Shown piece by piece: positions 55,028 to 64,000 of a stretch of 64,000 nt of DNA. The stretch's first letter is position 1; each line of letters begins with the position of its first letter. Both the position numbers and the translations under genes were made by a program. The DNA is taken from the NCBI GenBank assembly GCA_958510825.1, contig OY294048.1, positions 25,810,300-25,874,299 on the forward strand, written 5' to 3'. Under the pieces are notes generated by a model. It saw only the letters and a program-made list of their open reading frames with translations, was not told the origin of the DNA and did not search any database. The stretch comes from Brachypterus glaber. Its lineage: Eukaryota; Arthropoda; Insecta; Coleoptera; Kateretidae.

Positions 55028-55564
55028 TTTAAATCATAAAAGTTGGGAAAAAGAAATTGTACGTATAACTTTTGCTTTAAATAATAGCGTTCACCAAATA
55101 ACCAATTTCACCCCTTCTCACTTGGTATTTGGCAGAAAAATCCCTATCTCAGGGGACTTTTATAAAACTTTTGATGTATCTCAAGATTTTAATCCGACTG
55201 ATTTATCTAGAAAAAAATATGGTGAAGAAATAGATAAACTAAAAGAATTATTTAAAGTTGTCCAGAAAAAACTTTCTTTGGCATATGAAAAATATTCCAA
55301 ACAATATAACCTTAGAAAACGGGATGTAGAATTCAAGGTTAATGATCTTGTTTGGAAACGAAATCGTATTTTATCTGATGCTTCCAAAAATTTTCTTCAA
55401 AACTTTGTCCAAAGTATGTGTTATGTAGAATAACCAAGAAAGTTTCTAAAACAGTGTATGAACTAAAAAATGTTAATTCAAATACTGTAGGAAATTATCA
55501 TGTCAGAGATATGAAACAATACGTAGAATATATCCCTGATATTGACAATACCCCTATTGATTAA
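55028..55564 (+). pseudogene. Element F integrase C-terminal part
   Basis: It continues the integrase after element G: LNHKSWEKEIVRITFALNNS, FTPSHLVFGRKIPISG, then YNLRKRDVEFKVNDLVWKRN and RILSDASKNF. A frameshift near 55395 separates the last part (YELKNV, NYHVRDMKQYVEY) which ends with TAA at 55562-55564. The tail resembles element C (LGNWHVKNLK) and element B (GNWHVQDLKPY). The codons at 54885-55027 belong to the solo LTR, not to this protein. Confidence 0.85.
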
Positions 55565-57473
55565 ATTCCATAGATTTTTTTTTCAATATTACCTCAATTA
55601 CCTTACCTTACCTTATTCAAAAGAAAAAAAAATACCTTTTGAAAAATATCTATATTTTTTCATCCAAAAGAAAATATGTCTTTAGAGTATAAACCTGACT
55701 ACCTTTCTTACCTTAATATGCGCATATTAAAATGAAACTTTGTAAAGTTGGGCTTACCTTACCCATTCAACGGATTACCTTAAATAAAGTTTTTAAAATT
55801 TAATTTTTATCTGTTTCTTAGATTTTTATTATCTGATTAACTTTGGTTGAACACTGTTTGATCAATTCCTAATATAATTATAACCCGGTAATAAATTATA
55901 TGAAAAAATTTACCAAAATTTACCTCAATTACCTTACCTTGAAATTTCGTACATTTTGTAAGAGATTTTTTACATTTCTTTGGTTTAAAAATTTCTTACA
56001 TTTGTTTTGTCCTTGCCTAACAATATTTAAACAATAAAGACCTTTTACCGATTTTGACCTTTTACCCGATTTTAACCTTACCAAATTTTGACCCTAAAGA
56101 TAGGCGCTGGGTTTGCGAAAATGATTGTTTGAACAATCGTTAGCCTAGGCAAAAATAAAACTATTTCCCTTTCCCTATGATGTTAAAAAGCTCATGATAG
56201 CTTAATGCAGCCATAATCAGCTATAGCTTGTATATAGTCCCTAACATGACTCATTTATAAATATACAGGGTGATCCATAACTGGCATGCCAAAATTTAAG
56301 AGGTGATTCTAGATCCAAAAATATAAAAAAAGTTCCTATAAAGGTTGGTCCGGAAATGAGCCCTAAGGGATCTAGGGCCCTTTAAAATTGTAATAAAAAT
56401 AAGGTTTTTAATTAATAACTCGGGTACCGTTTAAGCTAGAGCGGCGAGCTTTTGCATGTATACTAGTATTAATAAGGGCAATAAGTTTATGTTAATTAAT
56501 TTTTTTTAATTTATCCAGAGGCGTGCCCAGACGGACAAAATATATGAGGCTTAAAACATTTTTGCCCCAAACTTTTCTATGTGTATGTTTTTTGGATTTG
56601 TTGTAAAAAATATAGATTTCTAGAGTAAAAATAGATATAAAATATCATATAGTGTAACACTGTTGGAGCAACCGTTATCAAAAAAAAATGCAATTAAGAG
56701 GAAGTAACATTTTGTGCCACCAAAAACGTTACTTTTTAAAAGGCTATTACTCCTTTAATATTAAATTTAGGTGTTTTGGTGTATAATACTTTTTTGCTCA
56801 GTTTTAAATGAAGAATCACCCTGCAGCATTAAAATTTTATTGGTGCGTACGTCATCTTCGAAGGGCCGTAGCTCCCTTAGGGCTCATTTCCGGACCAACC
56901 TTTATAGAAACTTTTTTTCATATTTTTGGATGTAGAATCACCTCTTAAATTTCGGTACGCGAGTTCTGGAACAGGCTGTATATAGGTAGTATATATTTAT
57001 AAAATATAAAATCCGGATTTGACTTTGTAGATATTAGTTTTTTTTAGAGCGTTCTATTTGACGAAAAGAATATATCGTTGCATAGCTTAAGTTTAATACA
57101 TTCTTTAGTATTAGTGTTACATGAAGGTACTTTATACATACATATCTTAGCTGAGAAAGAAGCTGCCATGTAATAAGACTGCTCGAGACACGAGTGTGTA
57201 TTGAACTTGGCTATATATTTTATTTTTATAAATTAATTTTTCTAATTAATTTTTGTTCTGGTTTGACTATTGATTTAGTTATACGAGGGCATTGTATATA
57301 CAAGGGTCAATTATTAAGTCATTAAGAATTTTATGACAGATCGACGTTTGAGGATATTAGTCTTCGCAATAGTTTTTTATTTTTTTTCTTTTCGATTTTC
57401 TCGACGTTTTCTCTTTGAAAAATTTTTTTTTTCTTAAAAAAAAATTTTTTTTTTACCTGCATAGGGGGGAATT
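55565..57473 (+). other. Element F 3' non-coding region
   Basis: No gene. CCTTACCTTACCTTA-type runs occur at 55590-55620 and scattered to 56090. A MITE occupies 56265-56982. The polypurine-like GGGGGGAATT (57464-57473) abuts the 3' LTR. Confidence 0.7.
56265..56982. mobile_element. MITE of the TTCCTATAAA family
   Basis: The ends are ACAGGGTGATCC (56265) and the inverse of ACAGCCTGTTCC (to about 56982). Paired arms of about 120 bp contain AAGAGGTGATTCTAGATCC, AAAAAGTTCCTATAAAGGTT and GAAATGAGCCCTAAGGGA with their inverses at 56865-56960. TA flanks both sides. The palindromic repeat at 2660-3765 shares the TTCCTATAAA and TAAGGGAGCTACG blocks. Confidence 0.78.
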
Positions 57474-58500
57474 TGTAACGATTAATAAGACTTCCTACTT
57501 TTTTTTACCGTCACAAAGTAATTTCAATTAATATTACTGATTAATTTCAATTCTTTTCTCATGTTTATTTAGTTGTATAACCTAAGTCTCATATTATTTC
57601 AATATTTCGTTACTTGAGTTTAGGCAACTTATGATACATGAACTTGTTTTGTTGGTTGCAATCACTTTGAAATTCCAAGGGAATTTGGTTTTGTTTCGTT
57701 GGGAACACTGAAATATGCTTCTGTCATCTCCATTCAAGGCGACAAGTCATTTCTAATGTCGATTGAAATAAATCGAATAATATTAAGATCATCCATCATG
57801 ATTTTATCTGAATAAGTAGTTTAAAGTTAACCGCAAGGTTTTGTTGATGTTTTACAAATAGTATCTATGACGAATCTTTATTCATGGTGAGTAAATTAAA
57901 TATTTATCTTAGTGTTACAAAGACACGTGGAAAACAAATCTTTATTTTGTTTTTTATTATTCTAGTTTCTGTTTAGAAGAATAAATCTATATAATATATT
58001 GTCTGGAGGCTTCAGTTATTAAACTGGGTAAGATATTCATTTATTTTCATATAAATTATGGTTTTGATCCTCACTTTTTGGGAAGAGGCTAATTACTGCT
58101 TTCTTTCTCAATAGAGCCTTTCTCTGCCAGAGTCCTTAAATATAGGATCTCTTTCCAAACCTACCTTTGAAGCTTTTGGTGCAATACTGCTTATTCCTGT
58201 CAGTTTTCTGGAATAATCTAGTTGTTCATTTGACCCAATGTGGGTACACAGAAGTTTCCCGTTTGTGACTAGGCAGTCCCAAATGCCTGTTTAATTATCT
58301 ACGTACCATCATAAACCTGCTAGGAGCCAAGTCAGCTAAGTACCAACAAAATGATTTCGTTAACTTTTATTACTTTTAAATATTTTTTTTTTCTAATATC
58401 TCCTTCAGAGATATCTTATTCATTTTAAATGCTTAACAGAATATCTGTGAACCTACTTACTAGTAAGACGGTGTGACAATAAGTCATTTTAATTAATCTA

Positions 58501-59208
58501 CACTTCTGCTCAAAAATATCGGCCCACCTAAAAAAATACACATTTTTGAATGCAAATATCTCCAAAACTATTTAATGGATTTATTCGATCTTTTTTTTAT
58601 TTTGAAGCTTGAACTTTTAGCTCTTACTTACTGGAATAAAAATTATCAAACATCTTTTTTTATACCGGCAGCAATGAAAAGTGCACAGCTATGTTTTTTT
58701 ACTGCACCTTTCGATATGCGCATGGTTCGCCACTGCATATTTTTTTACAATTTAATTAATTGATTGTATAGCCTAATTAAAGGGAAGTAATCTCTTTTTA
58801 AATTTTTTAATTTTCCTTTTCTCTTTTAGGAGATATAAGGTTTTTTCTAAAAATTTACATTTTTGCAAGTAACAAAAAAACTACGCAATGGATTTAATTG
58901 ATTTTTTTTTTAATTTGAAGCTTAAATCGTAAACTTTTATTTATTTAATTTAGGTTTCTGTTGGAAACATGTTTAAACTGAGTTTACATTGCTTAAATAG
59001 TCATGTTTTTTTTACTCGATCTTTTTTGTTGCAATTTAAACACAAAATCAAATCTTTCCATAAGTTTTAAAACTTATTCTAATAACCACACTTATTGTGA
59101 CTGATTCCGTCTTTTATTTTTTATCATAAGTCTTCTCATTTAGGAGAAATTATGTTTTTTTGGTAAATAAGGACTTTTTAAGTGGTGGGCTAGTGCCACC
59201 CCTGTAAT
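58501..59208 (+). repeat. Tc1-like element left TIR
   Basis: About 708 bp paired with 61632-62336 in inverse orientation. Differences are scattered substitutions and small indels. Frames within it (58575-58763) are not genes. Confidence 0.85.
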
Positions 59209-59294
59209 TAACTTTTTTATGATTGACAAGACTTGTCACTTATGTGACAATACTTTTTTAACTCGTTAAAATTTTATTTAATTGTATTATTTAA

Positions 59295-60335
59295 ATGGAA
59301 ACAAGTCCGGAAATAGCTGCCCAAGCTGTAGCTCTGCTACAAGAAGGGCACAGTCAGCGTTATGTTGCTCAACAGTTAAATATTACGAGAGCAGCGGTAA
59401 GAAGAGTATTCCAACGTTTTGAGGAGACCGGTTCCTTTAGTCGACGCCAAGGAGCTGGCAGACATAGGTGCACGTCCGCTCGGGATGACCGATTTATCGA
59501 GCTTAATTCCCTGCGGAATCGTCGTCTAAATTCAGTTAATTTGAGATCACGGCTTCAAGAAACAAGAGGTGTAGCAGTAAGTAGGTCCACTATTGGTCGA
59601 AGGCTTTTTGAAAGAAACCTTTGCTCTTATAAGGCCGCAACTGGACCTAAACTCACTGCTAACCATCGTCGTGCCAGGATGCAGTTTGCAAGAAGACATT
59701 TAAACTGGGACAGAAACCAATGGGCAAAGGTTATGTTTTCTGATGAAACCAGGATATGTCTATTTGGGAATGATGCAAGACAGCGTGTCTACCGACGTCC
59801 TGGAGAACGTTATGCACAGGCCTGCATTGCAGAAAAAGTTAGTTATGGTGGTGGATCGTGCATGATATGGGGAGGTATATCATTGGAAGCTAAAACTGAA
59901 CCCGTTTTTATTATAAGGGAAGAACGTGGACGGCAAAGGCGAAGTCTTACAGCGGAAAGGTATGTCGAAGAAATTTTGGAAGAGCACGTCGTACCTTACG
60001 CCGGATTTATAGGCGATGACTTTATTTACATGCAAGACAATGCAAAGCCGCATACTGCAGCAAATGTCAGACGATACTTAAGAGATGTCGGTATCGACGT
60101 CTTAGAGTGGCCAGCTAATAGCCCCGATCTTAACCCAATCGAACATCTCTGGGATGAGTTAAAAAGAAGAATTCGATCAAGGAACCCAGCGCCAGCGACA
60201 ATTCCAGAACTAATTATAGCAGTCGAGGAAGAATGGGAAAATATACCTCAGAATACTATAAGAAACTTAATTCTCTCTATGAGTAATAGAGTACAGGATG
60301 TACTTAGGGCTAGGGGGGGAAATACCAGATATTAA
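59295..60335 (+). CDS. Tc1-like transposase, intact (DD34E)
   Basis: 346 codons from ATG 59295 to TAA 60333-60335, within the normal Tc1 transposase length. The N-terminal half is a paired-like double helix-turn-helix that binds the TIRs: first HTH about residues 6-45 (QRYVAQQLNITRAAVRRVF), second about 70-115, with the basic linker RRQGAGRHRCTSARDD between. The catalytic domain shows FSDET with Asp150, MQDNAKPHTA with Asp248 and SPDLNPIEHLWDELK with Glu283, so 34 residues separate the last two (DD34E). The GGG-containing block YGGGSCMIWGGIS (184-196) is the usual glycine-rich box. No frame lesions, intron or stop. It cuts and pastes the element at TA. Possibly functional; activity is not shown. 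Confidence 0.93.
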   Translation: METSPEIAAQAVALLQEGHSQRYVAQQLNITRAAVRRVFQRFEETGSFSRRQGAGRHRCTSARDDRFIELNSLRNRRLNSVNLRSRLQETRGVAVSRSTIGRRLFERNLCSYKAATGPKLTANHRRARMQFARRHLNWDRNQWAKVMFSDETRICLFGNDARQRVYRRPGERYAQACIAEKVSYGGGSCMIWGGISLEAKTEPVFIIREERGRQRRSLTAERYVEEILEEHVVPYAGFIGDDFIYMQDNAKPHTAANVRRYLRDVGIDVLEWPANSPDLNPIEHLWDELKRRIRSRNPAPATIPELIIAVEEEWENIPQNTIRNLILSMSNRVQDVLRARGGNTRY

Positions 60336-60373
60336 TATTAGACATATCGCACCCGTTACAGAACAGTGTTATA

Positions 60374-60558
60374 ACACAAAATTTTGAAAAATGTGTTTTT
60401 AGTGTAATTACGGCTCTTATTAGGATCTACCGACCTGTATAACTGGCATATTATATATAACTATAGCATAGTTTCATGTAATATGCCAGTTATACAGATC
60501 AGTAGATCTCAATACGAGCAGTAATTACACTAAAAACACATTTTTCAAAATTTTGTGT
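60374..60558. repeat. Hairpin MITE inside the Tc1-like element
   Basis: Arms of about 85 bp (60374-60458 and 60476-60558) begin ACACAAAATTTTGAAAAATG and pair almost fully, around a loop near 60466. It lies just after the transposase stop. A transcript through it would fold into a long stem. Confidence 0.8.
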
Positions 60559-60559
60559 C

Positions 60560-60722
60560 CTGTATTATTGTTATTGAGTATTCTGTTATTGTGTATTCTC
60601 TAATTGTGTTTTGTTATTGAGTATTCTTTTATTGTGTTCTGTATGGTTGTTATTGAGCATTCTGTTATTGTGTTCTGTTATTGAGTATTCTGTTATTGTG
60701 TTCTGTATTATTCTTATTGAGT
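60560..60722 (+). repeat. TGTTATTGAGTATTCTGTTA minisatellite
   Basis: Irregular tandem units of about 15-31 bp (TGTTATTGAGTATTC and TGTTATTGTGTTCTG) run for 160 bp. The open frames here on both strands (60586-60823) come from the repeat. Confidence 0.85.
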
Positions 60723-61631
60723 TTGCAAGTTTTTTGTGGATTAGGCCTAATGGGGAAACCAGTATAAAAAAAAACGAGCTAATCACTTTACCTCATGGGT
60801 GGCTTGGAAATAAGTGCTGGTAAATAGGAACAAATTTGATGGAAAAATAATAGATATTTTTTAAAATAAACTGTTTATGGAATATATGTGGCTGGACTAT
60901 AATTGTGTGGTTCTGAACTATTGTTGTGTTAAATTACGGTATGGAATATTTGTGAAAAAAAAATTGGAAAATGTACAAAAAAAGGAATGGAATTATTATT
61001 TTGAAAAGAATAGGAGTAAATGCTGCCAGGCATGGGATATACAGCTGCCTCAAACCATTTTTAAAACCTAATTCTGTATGAAAAACATTGGGAAATATGA
61101 CTATAACGTCTATAATATTTATGTAGATAAATTTTAACTATAGTGTATACACATTGATAACCTAGCCTCAACCGTGTAATGTTGGTTAGTTTTAGTGTTT
61201 TGTTAAATTAAATTGAATGTTTTATTGACCATAATGTAATGTAACTAATAATAACAAAAAATAGCATTGTTGTAAAAAAACATACACGTCTAATACGTTT
61301 TTTTGTGTTTATAATTGTTATTAAATAATTTTAATAAAATTTAAAATTTGTTTATTGTTATTTTATTTGATAAAATATTTTGTTTAAAAAAAATTAAAAA
61401 GCAAAAAGTCCTTAAAAAGACGTTAGAACTTGTTTTTGGAGTACCATTAGAGATTTAAACAGTCTGTGCAAAGTTCGTTCGACATATATGCCTCAAAACG
61501 CAGTCTGAGCTGGGAACCAAAAAGTTGCTAACGCAGAAAACGTGTTAATTAAATGTATTTATTTAAGCTAAAGTTATAGAAGTGCAATAGATCTTTATAT
61601 TCTATCGACGCTTTTCCGTCATATACAGTTT
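60723..61631 (+). other. Tc1-like element, non-coding right part
   Basis: AT-rich sequence between the minisatellite and right TIR. A 64-codon frame at 60877-61071 has no recognisable domain. Nothing else is supported. Confidence 0.55.
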
Positions 61632-62336
61632 TACAGGGGTGGCACTAGCCCACTGATTAAAAAGTCACTTTTTCCGAAAAACTTTAATTTCTCCTAAATG
61701 AGAAGACTTATGATAAAAAAATAAAAGAAGGAATCAGTCACAATAAGTGTGGCTTTTAGAATAAGTTTTAAAACTTATGGAAACATTTGAGTTTGTGGTT
61801 AAATTGCATCAAAAAAGATTGGGTAAAAAAAACATGACTATTTAAGCAATGTAAACCCAGTTTAAACATGTTTGCACCAGAAACTTAAATTAAATAAATA
61901 AAAGTTAAGGACTTAAGCTTCAAATTAAAAAATAAATCAATTAAATCCACTGTGTAGTTTTTTTGTTATTTGCAAAAATGTTTATTTTCAGAAAAAACCG
62001 TATATCTCCTAAACGAGAAAAGGAAAATTAAAAAGTTAAAAAAGAAATTACTCCCATTTAATTGGCCTATAAAATCAATTAATTAAATTGTAAAAAAATA
62101 TGCAGTGGCAAACCGTGCGCATATCGAAAGAAGCAGTAAAAAAACATAGCTGTGTAATTTTCATTGCTGCCGGTTTAAAAAAAGATTTTTGATAATTTTT
62201 ATTCCAGTAATTAAGAGCTAAAAGTTCAAGCTTTAAAATAAAAAAAGGTCAAATAAATCTATTTAATAGTTTTGGAGTTATTAGCATTTGAAAATGTGTA
62301 TTTTTTTAGATGGGCCGATATTTTTGAGCAGAAGTG
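61632..62336 (-). repeat. Tc1-like element right TIR
   Basis: About 705 bp, inverse of 58501-59208. Confidence 0.85.
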
Positions 62337-62757
62337 TATTTTGTGTAAATAAATATATATCGTATCAAGGAAGTGTTTACAATGAAAATTTATTTTTCTT
62401 TTATATTAAAAGATCTGTCATATTTTTGTCTTTTAATTTATTTATTTCAGGTTTCTTAAAATAAAAATATTTAACACCTAAATCTAGCTTAAATAGTTAG
62501 ATGCATAAAAGCTTGGTTTGAAACAGCCAAAGCTTGAGCTAGTTGGCGCCCTCTACCGGGAAACCCAGAAATAATCTGTCTTAAATCTAAATTAGTAATG
62601 TGTATCCAATAATCCAAAACATAGAGAGACTATGACCCAGCCCCAGGTGCTCTACCGAACCTTGGCATAACCCATACTGAGTGTCGTAGCCTATTTTCTG
62701 TTTTTATTAGTTTAGGAACGAGAATAGCCATAACAGTTCGAAAGTCTGTTACAACAA

Positions 62758-63045
62758 TAAGAACCGAAACGTTGGAATTATTAAATAGATATATTTAATT
62801 TTTAAACTGTTCTTCAAAATGAGATCCTGCATTTGGTACTAAAAGAACAAGAAACATAATAATATTGATTGTTTAGTAACTAGCATTTTAAGTAATCACC
62901 TGTCAAAAATAGTTTATAGAAGTCAGTCCAGATTACCCACTGACCTAATTTAAATACTCAAACTTTCATAAGGGGTCAAATCTCGGGTTAAATGCAATTT
63001 TAAATTTATTAATAGATATAATCACACAAAAATTATTTTTGAAAG
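62758..63045. other. Intergenic, no recognised content
   Basis: AT-rich sequence after the ACAA target copy of element F; nothing recognisable. Confidence 0.5.
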
Positions 63046-63770
63046 ATTACACAGGCCCACAAAATAAAAAAAGTGGTATGTGCTGGGGTTGAGACCCACC
63101 TACTCTTATGTATTTTGAGATGCTGAACACGAATCTGTCATAAAAAAGGCACTTCATGGGCTCATTTCTTTGCTACACTGAAAAGACTGTCTAAAATGGT
63201 AAAAATCTCATATTATTTCAGTGTAACAAAAAAATGAGCTATTGAAGTGCATTTTTTATGACAGATTCTTGTTCACCATCTCAAAATACATAAGAATAGG
63301 TGGGTCTAAACCCCAGCACAGACCACACTTTTTTTTGTGGCCCCAGACAGTTTTTCCAGTGTAGAAAAAAAATGAGTCTATGAAGTGCCTTTTTTATGAC
63401 AGATTTGTGTTCAGCATCCCAAAATACATAAGAATAGGTGGGTCTCAACCCCGGCACAGACGACTATTTTTTTTGTGGGCCCAGACAATTTTTTCAGAGT
63501 AGATACAAAATAGGCCCATGAAGTGCCTTTTTTTATGGCAGATTTGTGTTCAGCATCCCAAAATACATAAGAATCCGTGGGTCTTAACCACAGCACAGAC
63601 CACTTTTTTTTGTGGGTCCAGACAGTTTTTTCAGTGTAGAAACAAAATAAGCCCACGAAGTGCCTTTTTTATGACAGATTCGTATTCAGCATCCCAAAAT
63701 ACATAAGAATAGTTAGGTCTCAACCCCAGCACAGCCCACTTTTTTTCTTTTGTGGGCCTGTGTTATAATT
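63046..63770. repeat. About 138-bp tandem array, foldback-related, first unit inverted
   Basis: AAAATACATAAGAAT recurs at about 63284, 63421, 63561 and 63697 (period 136-139 bp). Each unit has GAAGTGCCTTTTTTATGACA, CAGATT(C/T)GT(A/G)TTCAGCATC and GGTCTCAACCCCAGCACAG. The first unit (63046-63190) reads in the opposite sense, so the array starts with an inverted junction. The sequence GATTCGTATTCAGC...AAAATACATA matches the arms of the foldbacks at 1-505 and 17215-17890. Frames over it are not genes. Confidence 0.82.
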
Positions 63771-63837
63771 AATAACATAAGAACATAAAAAAGGTCTGTT
63801 TCCACAGACGAGATAAACATTTCTGTACGTTTTTGGG

Positions 63838-64000
63838 GTCGCTGAATCCGAATCTGGGATTGGTTTGACACGGTCAGGTCGCATTTCTTTGCTAACCTCA
63901 AAAAGTGATGAAAGTTGAAACACATTTCATCATTTTTTTGAGGTTAGCAACGAAATACGACCTGACCGAGTCAGACCAACCCCAGATTCGGATTCAACGA
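63838..64000. repeat. Foldback hairpin core at window end
   Basis: GCTGAATCCGAATCTGGGAT (63841) pairs with the inverse near 63980-63999. Inner arms GGTCAGGTCGCATTTCTTTG and AACGAAATACGACCTGACC, and GCTAACCTCAAAAA with TTTTTGAGGTTAGC, surround a loop near 63920. It belongs to the family at 1-505 and 17215-17890 and may run past the window. Confidence 0.82.

Larger units (their letters stand above)
58501..62336 (+). mobile_element. Tc1-like transposon with about 0.7-kb terminal inverted repeats
   Basis: 3,836 bp, beginning CACTTCTGCTCAAAAATATC and ending with the inverse (GAGCAGAAGTG), flanked by TA on each side (58499-58500 and 62337-62338), the standard Tc1/mariner duplication. The uninterrupted copy of this LTR site is at 48895-48905. 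TIRs extend to about 59208 on the left and from about 61632 on the right, judged by GTGGGCTAGTGCCACCCCTG and its inverse. Typical Tc1 elements are 1.3-2 kb with far shorter TIRs. The transposase gene inside is intact. Confidence 0.92.
47867..62753 (+). mobile_element. Element F: Gypsy retrotransposon with three insertions
   Basis: LTRs run TGTAACGATTAA...GTCTGTTACA (47867-49320 and 57474-62753), with an ACAA target duplication (47863-47866 and 62754-62757). The primer site has TGGCGC, and GGGGGGAATT precedes the 3' LTR. Coding on the plus strand is shortened gag, RT, RNase H and integrase. Solo LTR G lies in the integrase, a MITE in the 3' non-coding part and a Tc1-like element in the 3' LTR. 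F is related to element C by protein motifs, LTR ends and primer position. Confidence 0.9.
57474..62753 (+). repeat. Element F 3' LTR, split by Tc1-like element
   Basis: The LTR halves are 57474-58500 and 62339-62753. See the 5' copy for comparison. Confidence 0.9.

Noticed and set aside
63046..63770. CRISPR-like array at the window end
   Set aside because: Contiguous 138-bp tandem units with no spacers in a eukaryotic context.
1..64000. A host protein-coding gene or a novel non-transposon system
   Set aside because: Every recognisable protein motif on either strand belongs to transposable elements, and the remaining stretches are AT-rich with no supported exons.

Overview
The window looks like transposon-filled intergenic DNA from an insect or another arthropod. 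It is AT-rich. It holds errantivirus-type, Gypsy and BEL/Pao LTR retrotransposons, Tc1/mariner elements of insect type, a jockey-like LINE scrap and many foldback repeats. I found no host gene, rRNA, functional tRNA or CRISPR array. The species cannot be named from sequence alone, and assignment to Insecta is inferred from the element families.

Layout. Positions 1-4490 hold half of a foldback repeat, a decayed mariner-superfamily element (DD41D spacing, about 240-bp terminal inverted repeats, TIRs) and a large palindromic MITE. Positions 4495-11863 are a complete env-bearing errantivirus-like provirus (element A) with 188/185-bp LTRs, a TGCA target duplication and a tRNA-Ser-type primer site. 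It shows good signals for a spliced env message, but gag, pol and env are all broken. Positions 11864-18156 hold a tandem array with TGCGCATGCGCA palindromes, a 2.8-kb palindrome with tRNA-like Pol III boxes in both arms, and a second foldback.

Positions 18157-45877 are a nested set. Gypsy element B (minus strand, GATT target duplication) was split in its reverse transcriptase by Gypsy element C (plus strand, 22593-40760, ACAT duplication). C was itself hit by a BEL/Pao element (minus strand, 26779-33354, ACCCC duplication) in its leader and by a 130-bp MITE in gag (TGTA). The coding frames of B and of C gag continue across the insertions once one target copy is removed, which supports the model. 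Much of what looks like four separate elements is therefore two.

Positions 45882-47862 hold leader-like repeats and a LINE fragment. Positions 47867-62753 are a second C-like Gypsy element (F, ACAA duplication). F carries a solo LTR (element G, TAGG duplication) in its integrase, a MITE in its 3' region, and a 3.8-kb Tc1-like transposon in its 3' LTR. The Tc1-like element has about 0.7-kb TIRs and the only intact transposition gene here (346 aa, DD34E). The window ends in a tandem array and hairpin related to the foldback repeats at its start.

The proteins are self-mobilisation machinery (Gag, protease, reverse transcriptase/RNase H, integrase, Env, transposases). Apart from the Tc1 transposase, every one carries a stop, frameshift, deletion or insertion. 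Coordinates of LTRs, TSDs and TIRs were read by eye; percent identities were not computed.
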